Positions 24,963-37,283 of a stretch of 64,000 nt of DNA are shown here, piece after piece (position 1 is the first letter of the stretch; each line of letters begins with the position of its first letter). This DNA is from Dipteris shenzhenensis. Taxonomy: Eukaryota > Polypodiophyta > Polypodiopsida > Gleicheniales. The notes beneath the pieces are model-generated. The model was given only the letters and a program-made list of their open reading frames with translations. It made no database searches and was not told where the DNA came from. Where the stretch lies: the NCBI GenBank assembly GCA_047967505.1, contig CM106539.1; one strand, 5' to 3'. Both the position numbers and the translations under genes were made by a program.

Positions 24963-25290
24963 AGCAAGAGAGAGAGGAATATGTATTATGTCTATGTTTG
25001 CTTGCTTGAGTGCATGTGAGTATATAATGTTTATCACTTGGCGCCAGATAATGACTTGCTTCAATCGATTGGATTCATCTCCCCTCAAGTGACATACTAT
25101 GAGGTAGTAACATGATCAAAGCCAAGTGATGGCTTGCTTCAGCCGATTGGATTGGCCTCACTTTGGTTTAGTATCATATATATTCATACATATTGTATAT
25201 AGATGTTAATAGAGCCGATTATTGTCCGAATGATAGCTCGATTTGGCAAGCTAGATTCATCTCGATGACGACCTTCCCAACCAGATGTGT
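24880..25290. repeat. Diverged repeat of a GCCGAGTGATGGCTCGCTT-type unit
   Basis: Four related pieces appear at about 24,883, 25,043, 25,122 and 25,215: each has GCC-A-TGATGGCT-GCTT, then a C/T-rich link, then GATTGGATTCATCTC or a variant. A (GA)n run lies at about 24,943-24,974. This is probably untranslated leader or intron sequence of the kinase remnant. Confidence 0.6.
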
Positions 25291-25802
25291 GATCACACAA
25301 TCGTTGATCTAGATCATCTTGGTTCATTGAATCATGATTGTTGTTATATGTTTAGCCTATCCTCTTTCGATAGAGTTTCTTGGACCAATTACGGCTTACC
25401 TACATTTTGCATGCACCTCAATCACTTGTATGAGTCGTGCTATTTCTTGTAGGGTCCACGCTATAAATATCTATTAGGAATTCATGTTAGCATTTGTGTG
25501 TATATTTCAATTTTTCTTCTAAAGAAATTATGTTGCGCGTGTTTTTTATGTGTTTGTACGTACAATTTGATTTTCACTTCATCATACCATAGCAATGATT
25601 GTTGTGTTGATTACATAATTTCTTTTGCTTTTGTTTTTGTAATGATTGTCGAGTGTTAACGTAATGCATTATGATTGGCGTGTGAATTACTTAATTGTTT
25701 CTAGGTTGGTTTTCATATGTACAGATCATCGTGGTAGCAAAACCAGTCAAGTGCCTACATAATGATTGTTGTGTAAATTAGATCTACACCTTTGCTTTCC
25801 TC

Positions 25803-27277
25803 ATGGCAGCCACCCTTCAAAGAGAGAGAGAGACACTTGGAGAATCAAGTTGCAACACCTTGTCCACAAGATGTGCATTTGACATATTATTACACTGAGC
25901 AAATAAGAGAGATTCCTCATACCAAGTCTGAGCTAGATGAAATGTAAGAGCGCATATCTGCTCAATTTAAATGCAATTGGATGAGGCGTGGAGAGGTGGA
26001 GCAGACAGAGGAGAAAGAGGCTATACTAAAATTCCTACTTAGAGTGTTGGGTGATATAGTTGTGCAATGGAAAATGGTCAGCAGTCAAAGCCCTTGATAG
26101 ATAAAGCAAGGACAAACATGGATAGGTGGCTCATAGAATGGAAAGAATTCCTCACTACGATTCATAGAAAAACAAAAAGAAGAAAGGGGCAACAGGTAGA
26201 CTATCGAATGTTGTCAGCCGATATTATACCCAGATTTATAGTGGTTCCTCAGAAAGGATTGACCCGAGAAGTCAAGACGGCAAGGCACAAATAGATCTAT
26301 GCATGAAGTTTGCTGACATGTGCTCTACAATGATACACTTCCCACTAGTTGCATTGATAATTCTTGAAGAATTAGGCAAGGGAGTGGAAGGAAAAGTGTA
26401 TTAGGTTAAGATCGAGAGTGTGCCAAGTTTCAAGCCAACCCTATCTTATGCTTGCAAGAAGTTGAGGCACGATAGTGCACATGCACATAAATCATTGAAG
26501 GAAGTGCTAGCAATGACCGTAATGCATAGTGTCGTGTGTCAAGCCATTGGCTGCAAACATGTTAGTGATCTTTGGTTAATCAGTTCATACTTCAATGGAG
26601 GTAGACATGCTCATGAGTCTACCTTCCATGTTCAAGATTATCCAAACTGGGCAAGGCGAGGCAACCCCCATGAGAAACCTCAAAATTCGTGGCATGATAC
26701 GCAGAGTCAGATGCAAGCATGCCTATTCTGTGAGAACCCTGTTGCAATTTGCGTAGCTATTGCCAGTGTAATGAAAGTAATGCACAAGCGGGGCTTCAGA
26801 TACACTGACTTGAATGCCGGCAACTACATGCTAGATTTCACACAAGATGGAAAATATGTGCATGTGAGCATTATTGAATGGGGAAAGTGTCTCCACAAAA
26901 CTAAGAGCAATCCCAAGCAGGTTTGGGCACTTGCTCCAAAGTCATGATTTCCTTGGTTTGCACCAGAGCTATACGGGAGAAATGATACATACCCTCAACC
27001 AAATGACGCATGGTCAGACATGTCAGATTGCTATGCTTTCAGTTGGTTACTTAGAAAAATAGCAAACTTTCTTGTGGGCTGCAAGACTGCACTGTCAAGT
27101 AATCAGTTATACCTAGGGCATGTAATCAAGCTATTGTGGGATTGTAAAATCCACATGTGCTAGAACAAGCCCGAGGAAAGAATGGCAGTGGACTTGTTGC
27201 TAACCAAACTACACGCACACAATGTTGATAAAAATGTCACAATGCGACCAATCGATGATATGAAAACTTATATATAA
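25803..27277 (+). pseudogene. Protein kinase-like pseudogene
   Basis: With two frame changes and several stops the translation follows a protein kinase. A N-terminal helical-looking region (25.8-26.3 kb) is followed by a glycine-rich loop LGKGVEGKVY (26,372), then a TAG at 26402, then YACKKL holding a candidate ATP-binding lysine, catalytic loop GFRYTDLNAGN (about 26,790-26,823), IIEWG in place of DFG (26,870), TGA at 26945, PWFAPEL (the APE motif, about 26,951-26,972), SDCYAFSWLL, and PEERMAVDLLL near the end. HRD reads YTD and the DFG aspartate is glutamate, so catalysis would be lost even without the stops. The kinase is far from typical plant receptor kinases and looks like kinase genes carried by unclassified eukaryotic mobile elements, which is inference. 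Confidence 0.78.
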
Positions 27278-27426
27278 AATGTGCAATTTTGGCATCTCAT
27301 CATATCTCAATTTACAAGGTGGATAGTTTTGTATTCACAGAATGATGTTGCTAGTTGGCCTACAAACATTGTTTGTTTATAACTTATAAGTCGTGTACTT
27401 TTTAAATATTCCTAAATCATATTACG

Positions 27427-27594
27427 TGAGAGTGCTCTCAACAGAAGCAAGAACGGAAGAGGGAGAGAGAGAGAGACAGAGAGCCACACAAGTTTTGGTG
27501 GGTGTAGAACCACCCTAATCTTCTTTTTCATTCATTCATATATGTGTTTGAGTATTGTACATAACCGGGGTAAAGGCACAGTGACCTTTAACCG
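27427..27594 (-). repeat. 3' LTR of the Copia element (U3 end lost)
   Basis: On the plus strand it reads TGAGAGTGCTCTCAAC ... AGTGACCTTTAACC, matching the right LTR from GAAGAGGGAGAG onward. It lacks the terminal CCCACA present in the right copy, because the deletion that removed RT joined integrase to LTR here (around 27,590-27,595). Confidence 0.85.
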
Positions 27595-28540
27595 TACGAG
27601 GGGATGTGAGCTCCCTCTTAATCCCACGTGTATCACAGAAATGCTAAAAGTCATGAGAGAGATACTCTCCACCATTGTCAGTCCGTAGGCATTTGTGTTC
27701 TACCTGATTGATTCTCAACCAAGGCCAGCCATTTTTGAAATACCTAGAACAGATCACTCTTCCGAGCTATACCATAAGCCCACACTTTCCTAGTTGCATC
27801 ATCAATGAATGTCACATAGTATTCAGCCCCGCCTAATGACCGTGTAGGCATGGGACCACATATGTTTGAATGCACCAAATCAAGCTTTTCAAACTCTTTC
27901 TTTCCCCTTCTTTTATGGGTTGATTTAGTCTGCTTCCCATAGAGACAGTGCTCACAAAATTCAAAATCAGAGAAACTCAAATGCGGTACATAACCCAAAT
28001 GGCATAAGAGTTTTATTCCATTCTGGTGGCATGTGCCCCAACCTGCAATGCCACAAAGAAGTGCTTGGCTGCTCGGTTATTACAACAACATGATCAAATA
28101 CCCCTGATACATGTAAGGGATACAAAGTCCCACACTTGGCACCCCTGGCCAAAAGCATAGAGCCCTTCTGAATTTTCCAACTCTGAAAGCCAAAAGTGGT
28201 GTCAAAACCAGCATCATCTAGCTGACCCACTGAAATAAGACTCTTGGTCAACTTAGGCATGTCTCACATGTTTCAAAATAAATGCAGACCCATTTGCAAA
28301 AGAAAACTTTATGTCACCTACTCCCACTATGTCACATGCATAGTCATTTCCAAGATGCACAACTTGTCTTTCCACTGTCATAAGTGGAGAACCGTTCCCT
28401 ATGGGGAGTAACATGGAATGAAGCACCAGAATCCAAAATCCAATCCTGGGAATATGAATCATCTGAAGTGGTAAGCAACTCTGCAGATAAACTAGACATG
28501 AACGTCATTGTCACTATCATGTGTGACTCCATTGATCTCC
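27595..28540 (-). pseudogene. Copia protease and integrase fragment
   Basis: Minus-strand translation gives protease WILDSGASFHVTPHRE (active-site DSG), then the pre-integrase zinc region WHCRLGHMPPEW with FCEHCLYGKQ, then integrase LDLVHSNICGPMPTRSLGGA and YYVTFIDDATRKVWAY, then in another frame LRTDNGGEYLSHDF. The first catalytic Asp of integrase (usually HSDICGP) is Asn. Frameshifts and stops separate the pieces. The frame ends inside the integrase core at the LTR junction. Confidence 0.92.
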
Positions 28541-29400
28541 TCGATCTTCACTTTCCCTTTGTCCTCCCTTGGACTCTCTTCCTTTTGATTTGCACCCCAA
28601 TTTGCATTCTTTTTCTTATCCTTTTGCTCTCTTTTCAGCTTGTAGCAATCCTTTTTCATATGGCCCTTCTTGACACAGTGGTAACACTCAATGTTCTATG
28701 CCCTAGATTCGCTATGAGACTTCCCTCTTTCTTGGGACTTCCCCCTGAACTGTGATCTGCCCCTTTGCACATTTAAGGCTGCATCCTGCTTGTTGCCATC
28801 CATATACTTCCGTCTAATCTCCTCGGCCAACAAGCTACCCACAACATCATCAAATTTCAGTACTCCACCAGGTGCAGAGTTACTGTGACAGCTGTACGGA
28901 AGGTATCCCATGAGGATGGCAATGAACATAAGAGAAATATTGCCTTAGTCTCTGCATCAAAATTCATTTCTGAGCCTGAAGCTGGCTGAAAATAATATTG
29001 AATTCATTCAAGTGAGAAGTAATGGAGACCCCTTCCTTCATCTGCAGCTCAAACAACCTCTTCATGAGGTAAACTTTATTAGAGGCAGTTTCCTTCTCAT
29101 AAGTGACACACAGTTTCTTCCATAAATCTTCCGTAGTTTGCTCATTTACTACTGTGAAATAAACTGACTCTACAAGATGAAGTCTAATAGTAGATTTTGC
29201 TAATGCGTCCAACTCATTCCAATCATCCTTAGACATATTTGCAGGCTTAGCTTCAATCCCTGCCAAGGGTTTAATCTGTTTCTTTTGAATAAGCACATCC
29301 CTTATTTGTTCTTTCCATAAAGAAAAGTTTGTCCCATCAAACTTTTTAATGCTGAAAAACTCCTTTTCAGAATGGAAGAGGATGCCATAATGCAAATAAA
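28541..29400 (-). pseudogene. Copia gag (UBN2 type) with zinc knuckle
   Basis: Translation begins around IKKFDGTNFSLWKEQIRDVL (about 29,375), continues with TTEDLWKKLCVTYEKETASN and GVSITSHLNEFN, and ends with the nucleocapsid knuckle CYHCVKKGHMKKDC (CX2CX4HX4C, about 28,650-28,690). This is the usual plant Copia gag plan. A frameshift lies near 28,930 and a stop near 28,697. An upstream in-frame extension to 29,476 is probably leader. Confidence 0.9.
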
Positions 29401-29479
29401 GCAAAATCCCAAATGCTAGTGCCTGTAAGAGAGAATCACACCAAATACCAGGTGCACCCAAATGTGTATGCCACAATAG

Positions 29480-30819
29480 AGTGAAATATCACCAAAACTC
29501 ATGTCTCAAAGCATCTGACTCATGTGCATATACCATATGAGCAAATCTGACCCAAAAGAAAATGCCAACTGCAATGGCAACCCAAAATGCCAATAAGTGC
29601 CAAATGACTCAAGCATAAACACCGTCCACTGGCATATACATTAATAATATCTCATCCAAGAGAGCATAGCACTATCAGTGCATCACCTGCAATGTGTCAA
29701 AGCTGTCCCTCAGCATAAAATAGCATCCATGTGCAAAGCGTCCATAAAAATAGCATCCCACAAGGCAATTTGGGCCTATCAACGCATCCAATAAGGACCG
29801 CAATGCATCCAAATGGCCTATAAATCATCCACTACAACCCAATGCACACCACAAATGAGCACACACTGCTCAAACTGCAACCAGAGTGATCTGCATAAGG
29901 TATGCTCAAGAAATCATGGTCCCACGATAATGACTACTACTAAAAATAGAACCTGAGATGCCTCAAAACATGGGTGCCATTGCATAATCGAACTCAGCAA
30001 GAAAATCTACAAATATCTCTCTTCTGCCAGAACTCCAAAATCCCAACCGATGAGTGAGAAATGGGAGTCAACACTTATCCACTGCCATGTGGCATAAATC
30101 TAAGGTTTCAAAACCTTAGAATGAAAAATGCATAACAGAGAGACGAAATTGAATACACAGAGATCTATAACTCTGAAAATACTCCACCGAATCGCGCAAG
30201 AACTGATAGGTAGGGGTTTTTGGGCGTCCGGAACGCAATGGGACAGACGGTTTTGGAAACCGTGGTCTCAATCACTGGGTCCAACACACGGGCTGAAAAA
30301 CGTTTTTGGAAATAGAGGTGTTTGTAAACTCCACCGGAGTGCAAATGATGAGCAACATAGAAGTTTTAGGACCTTTTGAGTCCACCGGAACTGACAGATC
30401 TACAAATGGTTGCTCCAAACTTGAGTTCCAACACCCGGGCAGAAAAATGTAGGAACTGACACAATGAGTCAGAAATCCAATGAAATGATCCCAGATTCAA
30501 GAATGAAGGTGTTTCCAAGCTCCTAAAGTGAAGTGGACACCAAAAGCAAGCAATAGTTGCCTCTACAAGTCAATACGGAGTCTCTGTCATCGAACAGAAC
30601 AGGGAAAAGCTCAAAAAACGACTTTTTCTTTGAAAACACTTAACAGGCTCTCAAAACCACTTCGCAAAACCAAAGTGACTTTTCCAAAGGTTCCTCCAAG
30701 GTCTCTGCACACTTGGATGCAAGTAAAGTCACCCACAAAGCTTCCCACAGAGCTTCTCCTTCGTCCCACAAAGCTACTGAGCTTCTAAGCATTCACGCAT
30801 GCTCAGCTAGATCACCCGG
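29480..30819 (-). other. Long leader of the Copia element, no gene seen
   Basis: About 1.4 kb lies between gag and the primer-binding site, where 50-300 bp is common. It is A/C-rich on the plus strand with reiterated words (ATAGCATCC, AAATGCCAA). No domain was recognised in either strand. It may be a secondary insertion. Confidence 0.55.
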
Positions 30820-30831
30820 GCTCTGATACCA
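30820..30831 (-). other. Primer-binding site (tRNA-iMet type)
   Basis: GCTCTGATACCA on the plus strand is the reverse complement of TGGTATCAGAGC, the standard plant Copia primer site. It sits two bases from the right LTR and sets the element's orientation as minus. Confidence 0.9.
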
Positions 30832-30833
30832 GT

Positions 30834-30980
30834 TGAAGAGGGAGAGAGAGACAGAGACAGAGAGCCACACAAGTTTTGGTGGGTGCAGAACCACCATAAT
30901 CTTCTTTTTCATTCATTTATATATGTGTTTGAGTATTGTACATAACCAGGGTAAAGGCACAGTGACCTTTAACCCCCACA
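30834..30980 (-). repeat. 5' LTR of the Copia element
   Basis: It reads TGAAGAGGGAGAG ... CTTTAACCCCCACA on the plus strand and is followed by the TTACG duplication. Compared with the left LTR and the related copy at 51.3 kb it lacks about 28 bp at the primer-site end (the GAGAGTGCTCTCAAC stretch). Confidence 0.85.
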
Positions 30981-31200
30981 TTACGCACTATTTTCAAATG
31001 GATGTTGGATAACACGATTGGATGTTTAGGATATAGGATTTGATATTTTAACCATTGGTTATATGACTACAATCTCACGAGATGATCTTTTATAATTATA
31101 TGAGAACAAAATGTTGGAATGTATGTATGGCTCATGTTATGAACTCGTATCTTTGCTACTAGGTTTATCATTTCCAAGATCATAATTCACTAATCACAAC

Positions 31201-32368
31201 AATGGCATCATCATCAAGAACACCCTCTCGACCATCCACACAAGTTAAGTACCAACCACAAGATGCACACAAATGTCAAGGAGAGAGCAGACAAAGGATG
31301 AAGCTGACACCACCACGCAACTGTTGAGGAGAGAGCAAACAAAGGAAATTGCCATTGCCATTCCTTTCCATAACCCTGAAGGCATGAAGTGGGTAGCTGT
31401 TAAGGCCCTTGTCTTGAATGACAATGTAATGGCTATACGGGATATGAGCCTATTGGGTGTTATTGTAACCAAGCCATCAAAGAGAATGCAACCACCATTT
31501 GAGAGATGCTATTTGCAAAGAAATCTCGCTCAAATATTCCCCTATACTTTGCAAAGATGCTATACGCAAAGTTTGTGCTTGGCTGTTAAGTGGACTTTGC
31601 CTCAAGTGCTTGAGTATGCAAGCAACCATGAGTGACACTTAGTGCTAGACCCATGGTAGTAGAACCTGTTGCACACATCGATAGTCCAACATCAGGTGGC
31701 TATCATATTTATATATCTTTTCAATTATTTGCTTCTTCTTTTTAATTGGGAGAATTCCAACCCAACATCAATTGACAAGTTTTTATGTGACCTCATTGGA
31801 CGTGTAGCGTTAGTGACGACTGACAATATCTTCATGGCCATCGAAGAGGACATTGGAGAGGGACAACAGGGAGCATGCACTAAGCGAGATGTCACATTTC
31901 CCCCGTGATTGTGTGCGATACAATTATGGAGCATCAACAGGTGCTACAAGAACTTGAGCGACTGAAAAGTGACACAATGAACGAACAAAGATGTGCAAGA
32001 TAGCAACTAATTATTCCCAATAGGCGTGTGACGCACAAGCCACCTTGCAACATATCGAAGAAGGAGGCATAGTATCGACAATCAACTGCAATTTTGTTGT
32101 CCTCGTCGTGCGCAAACTGTCCACAATACTTGCTCAATTACAATTCATCATGGATGGGCCATGTTCTCGAATCTACCAAAATCGCTTTGATAGGGCCACA
32201 CGATACTATGCTCTCCCTTGTGATCATCGCTTTCACCTTGCTTGCCTAAATACTCTAAAGGTGAGAAGTGCATGTGCAATGTGTAACGCTCCTGTGGTAT
32301 GTGAGTTGTATGACATGCTCGGCATCAGCACAACGTACTCTCTTGATTCGAGGCTACGTAGAATTTAA
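31201..32368 (+). pseudogene. RING-H2-like remnant with upstream coding-like sequence
   Basis: The 3' part (about 32,151-32,368) reads MDGPCSRIYQNRFD, then LPCDHRFHLACLNTLK, then CAMCNAPV, the core of a RING-H2 finger (C.H..H..C ... C..C). The first zinc pair is damaged: CxxC reads CSRIY. RING-H2 domains are usually ubiquitin ligases. Upstream from ATG 31201 there are coding-like frames (for instance 31,273-31,635, with WVAVKALVLNDNVMAI) broken by stops and frameshifts that I cannot assign. Before the Copia insertion this remnant lay about 4 kb nearer the kinase remnant, so the two may have belonged to one element. Confidence 0.55.
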
Positions 32369-32699
32369 ATGATCAGGAGAGAAATTTTGTATACAACTTT
32401 ACATATAATATTAAAACAATTTTTGGCATGTGTAATCAATTGCAAGAATTGTATTAAAGGTTTGTTACAATGGTGTATTGCATCAATATTCGTTTCATTT
32501 TTTAATTTTTATTAATTTTGTTTATGATGGTATATTGAAACAAATTTTCATTAAGTTTAAATTCAATGTAGTATTGAATCAATTCTCATAAAGTGAAACA
32601 CTTTGTTTTAATAGCTTGCACATAATGTCAATCATCCTTGCCATGCTGTTGATCATCGCCAAAGCATGCTACTAGGACTTACCATCATTAACAGATGCT

Positions 32700-33300
32700 T
32701 CATGGTCTTGTACCAACACAAACTACAGAACTTGCTTGGGGCCCAAGGCACCCACCAATCTCCTCCCAGTGCAACATGAGGTCCTATGTAAAAACCCTCA
32801 TCTAAATCCTTTTTTGCATGCCACACCCGTTGGGTTCAATTTTTTCATGTCAATAACTATGATCCATCTTATATGGATATTGCCATCTACTGGCTTCTTT
32901 TTTGGTCAGGCCCATTTTTTTGTAATAACAACGCTTCTGAAGATGCAAACTCCAAAATGTGAATATGAACATCTTGTAACTTGAATTGTATAGCAATTTT
33001 TGATGCTTATAACAATGCATTTTGGAAGCAACAATGGCCTCAGCTCATGATGGCCCCTTGCATTTTGCAATTCCTCTATGAATAGATCACCCAAGAAATG
33101 CAACCTCATTCTTAAGTGAGAGCCACTATATTCTTGATGGTAGACATTACATCTCCACCATTTGCCATCTAGCATCGTAACATTATTCTCCACATTTGCG
33201 ACAACTTCAACCACATCTGTAGACTGCATCAAGAGAGAGAAATCATCCAACTGTCTTGCCCCCTCCCGATGTAATTGGATGATTATGAACATGGTAATCT
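32700..33300 (-). pseudogene. Unidentified coding-like remnant
   Basis: A minus-strand frame (33,292-32,906) contains SLLMQSTDVVEVVANVENNV, KWWRCNVYHQEYSGSHL and MRLHFLGDLFIEELQNA. Its amino-acid texture looks like real protein and it lies just 3' of the hAT remnant, but I do not recognise the family. It is flanked by stops. Confidence 0.35.
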
Positions 33301-33739
33301 ACTTGTTAAAACAGGCGTGGGATGGCAAATCTCCTTTTCCCATTTATTCTCTCTCCCGAGTAAGCGTGTATCTACACCATGATCATCCGCAACATTATGC
33401 TCTATTGTGATGGATGTCGGTATTTCACTCACACTAGTGCAATACCTAGCATCACTTACATGAGCACTTACAGATTGCAAGCCATTTTAATGCTTTCCAA
33501 GCTCCAACATGAAAACAATACATTTGTAATACCATCTAAATGCTTTAACAAAACTTTCAAGTGGCATGACGTCAATCAACAATATTTAAATGGAACCATT
33601 TTTAATGAATCATAATACAACCACAGTCAATAGTGTCAATGCTTTTTCAAGCTTGTGCAACTCTATACATCACAAAATCTCTTCATCCTTGTTGCCGATA
33701 GAGCTTGGGCTTGTCCAACGCTGGGGAGGATCATGCAAC

Positions 33740-34745
33740 AAGCCTCTCAGAGATCATAGTTTACCCATTTGTCTAGATCTCCATCATTACTGTCTCCCTT
33801 AACATCATCCAACACTCTACCATTTGCATAAACATATACCAATTTCTCCACTCTTTGTGTCTTTAAGCGACTTCTTGTGACGGAATGTACAAATTTGTAA
33901 TTACTCCAATTTCATTCACTGGACGAATTGTTGCAAGGCTAGGATAGTACTTTCAAAGCCAAGGTTTGCAAATGAGGTGTCGATGCTCCACACTCTTCCC
34001 ACCATCTCCACGTAGGCATCTTTTTTACAAGGTCTTGTATTCTTGTACATGCAGACAACCCCTCCCTATTTTGAAAAGTGGTTAATTCCCTAACAGCAGG
34101 CAGCAGCATATTCAGATGTATCTTCAAAAAATCATCCCAAGAGATTATGCCAAGGCTTCATTACGTGTTCCAATGTTTCCAGATGAAACTTCCCACCATT
34201 GTGGATCTAAAACATGACCAGCATAGTGAAGGTCATTGTGAGCATGATTCCATCACTTTCGAAACATCTTTTGCACAATGATCAAACGACGGGTGTCACA
34301 GCCACCGTCGTCATTTGTGGCTCTTCTATTTTCCTTCAATAGATCTCACTCAGCTGTCCACCAAGCCATGTAAGCACTACCTAAACTTGGACCTTTCACG
34401 TCTAGTTTTCGGATGGCAAACCATACCGGCCTCATTGCATCGGCTGCATGAGCTATTTTCTTCCAAAAGCCAACATTGTGAGATTGATTTGCTTCATCTC
34501 TGTGAATTTGGTACGGGTGCTTTATGAAGTTGACTCAGCTATCCACTTGCTAGCTTCTACACTGAATAATGTCCCCGTTACAACTCCTTGTAGCTTGAAC
34601 AAACGGTCCAACGTTATATAGTTTGTTTTGAAATGTGTTTTGCCAAGTTTCAAAATCTCTAGTGGATGTTCAGCAAGTTGGTGGTTTTTGAAAATGCCCA
34701 ATAGTCTCTCGTGGTTAAGGAAGTACAACACTGCTTTTTCCATGT
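33740..34745 (-). pseudogene. hAT-superfamily transposase remnant
   Basis: Minus-strand translation gives FLNHERLLGIFK, then TNYITLDRLFKLQGVVTGTL, then a piece with RKLDVKGPSLGSAY, then HAHNDLHYAGHVLDPQW, then RIQDLVKKMPTWRWWEECGA, then SSSE-NWSNYKFVHSVTRSRL and EKLVYVYANGRVLDD. This is the order of a plant hAT transposase from DUF659 to the dimerisation domain. Several stops and frameshifts break it. A Cys/His cluster near 35,060 could be a decayed BED finger, which would mean the middle of the gene is deleted. Terminal inverted repeats were not found. Confidence 0.85.
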
Positions 34746-37250
34746 ACCGATAATGTACTGATGATCTGGGGACTCCAAATAAACAAAATGCTTTTCTGCC
34801 TCATTCTAAAATATGATGCTTTCCCACTTTGTACCCCACTCATATAGAAGGGAGAGAATTTTCATGCAAGTGTCAATTCTTGGAAATAGGCTACTAAGGA
34901 GGCTCAATGTACAACATGGCTAAGACCCAAGTGGTGGTCAGTACTTATTGAGATAAGTTATTTTTGCCAATGATGTTTGAGTGGCTTAGATGTTAGGCTT
35001 TTTATTGGAGGTACAAATGGTGCATGGTGTTTTTCTCCATGAGGTCCTCAATTCCGCCTTGAAGGGAACTATGGAATTTGTGTGACAATTTAGTACACTT
35101 GCACTCACTTTGATTTGTCACCAATATTATGAATTTTATAGTCATGTGGTAGCACAAGTGGTATGCACTTGTTACTTTGATTTTGAAACTGTGGCACATG
35201 TTTTTTTGGGTTTTATTGATGGACTTCTATGCATGTGATTGCCGCTGAGCAGAAAGAGGGGTTTTGGTTTGCCAAAGTGGACTTTAGGCAATCATTGTTT
35301 GGAGTTTATACTCAGGGGGTGAGGAAATGTTTTGGAGATATGTAAGCTTACTTGATATGTTTTGGATTGTTCCATGGGGGTTTACCCTCATGAGGTTCCC
35401 AATCTGCATGAATGGATTATGAATGTTGTTGCACTCACACGATGGTTTCATCCACTTAACACATGTTGCCCATTCACTCACATCAGAGGTGCCATGCAAT
35501 AGTTTCATCTGAGGTCCATGTTTACAAGTGTTCAAATCTGATGTTGACTAACATTTGATCATGTATTAGGGGTTCTGACTCACCTAAATAAGCTAGTTGT
35601 TACAATAGATAAAGCTATTGCATGATTACTGATGATTTGGCTTATTTACCACACAATTGGTGAATCAAATGTAAAGTTGTAGAGGATGTTTTGCTAAACA
35701 TGGTTGCTTTTAGGATCACCTTGATTCGGTGTGTCAGCGAGCAGTTGTGCCTCTCAATGGCTTGTTCTTCTCAAAATGTTACTAGATGTGTATGGCAAGA
35801 CGTTTGCTAATTATGGACATGCAAGAGTTCAAGATCTTGTCAAAAGAGAGTCCATGATATGCTGTTGGAGGCCTCTGGCCGGTGAAAGTTCAGTTTACCT
35901 TGGTTTTGGTTAGTGGTTGGATGGTGCAGCCTTCCTAAGGTTTTGGAGGCCACATGGACTTCCCATGTGTCAGTGATATGGAACCAACAGAATAGTTGCT
36001 TGAAACGAGCATTTGATTTATTATTCATAGGGCTTACATATGTTATCCTACCATTAGGTAGATGGTGAGAGAGGTAGGGGCTCAAGATAAGAATCTGATG
36101 GACAGTGAAGAATGCTCATGATGATGCACAAATTATAAGCTGCTAGATTCAAACTCCTTTCAATTTTTAAATTTACAATTGTATATCATGAACTTCAGTT
36201 TTTCATTACACAATTCATTTGCGAAGAGGATTCAGTACTTCGTCCCTCATTCTTAACTGATTGATCATTGTCATGTGTGCATCTATTTTTTACATTTGTA
36301 TTTCCTATCACCTACAATCTTATGTGCACATCTAAAGATAGAACTTAAGAGTGAAGACAAAATGAACGAAAGGGGGGGAGGCAGGGGGGAAGCCACAACC
36401 ACCTCTACTAAAAGAGTCTTTAGAGTCTTATACTGCCCAGAAAAAAGGAAGGCAAGGCGGGGGAGGCAGAAGGGAAGCCACAACCATCTTGAGTCTCATA
36501 CTCGCTACACTATGAACCTATCCAAACCTACCAATGGTGCAATATTTGTCTTTTCCTTCTCTAGAACACTTGCTACTCGTCGAGAGATCCTCATTACGCC
36601 AAAGTTCCATCCATACCTTAAGATGGGTTCAAGCAGGCAATTGTTCCCAGAGAAATCAAGCCTTCCAAGGGCTACAAAGGCCACTTCACATTCAAACTTC
36701 AAATTTCTTTAAGTCGTTGAAAACTATCGACTTCACAGCACTTTGGGCTCCTTTTTGGCTCTACCCTCGACCAAAAATTTTCACTCATTCATGGACATCA
36801 CCATCAAACTATCCTTTGGCACGAAGTACAAGAAGATCATCTATTACACCTTTTATCGAGTAATAATACAGGAATTGCTGGAAATGAATTCCAGCACCAT
36901 TGTGAACTTTAAACATTACCTCACGCATATTCCCCAAAAATAACAACAAATGCTCAGAAAGCTGGATTGTTTCCTTCCAACAGGAAAAGATGCCCCCCAC
37001 TTTTGTGACTATGAGAGCGTTCTACTAGCTTACAAGTACGAAGAGAACCATCAAATAGGTTGTTACTTGACAGCGTGAATTCAAGTAACAAAGCTTTCCA
37101 TCATTCCAGGCTTGCATGTCTTCCTCCTCTTTGAGTATCAAAGACAACTGCAGCATCCGAGAAACTACTTTGTCATTTCTAGCTCTATAGCTTGCACAGA
37201 GCTTCTCATTCCACAAAAGCTGCCAGGGCTGCCAAGATGAACTTGTTTGA
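34746..37250. other. No assignable gene
   Basis: Open frames are short. 35,000-35,540 on the minus strand may hold damaged N-terminal hAT sequence. 36,280-36,950 has protein-like frames on both strands without a recognisable domain. 37,025-37,250 is probably 3' untranslated sequence of the CUE gene read on the minus strand. Confidence 0.5.
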
Positions 37251-37283
37251 CATTGAAGCAGTAGCTTTCCTTCCTTCCGTGAT

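Larger units (their letters stand above)
27422..30985 (-). mobile_element. Copia-type LTR retrotransposon, internally deleted, with target duplication
   Basis: Two LTRs flank gag, protease and part of integrase in minus orientation. The same five bases, TTACG, occur at 27422-27426 and 30981-30985, directly outside the LTR ends, as expected for a target-site duplication. Reverse transcriptase and RNase H are missing: the integrase reading frame runs straight into the left LTR. The leader between primer site and gag is unusually long (about 1.4 kb). The element split what appears to have been continuous DNA between the kinase and RING remnants. Confidence 0.9.
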
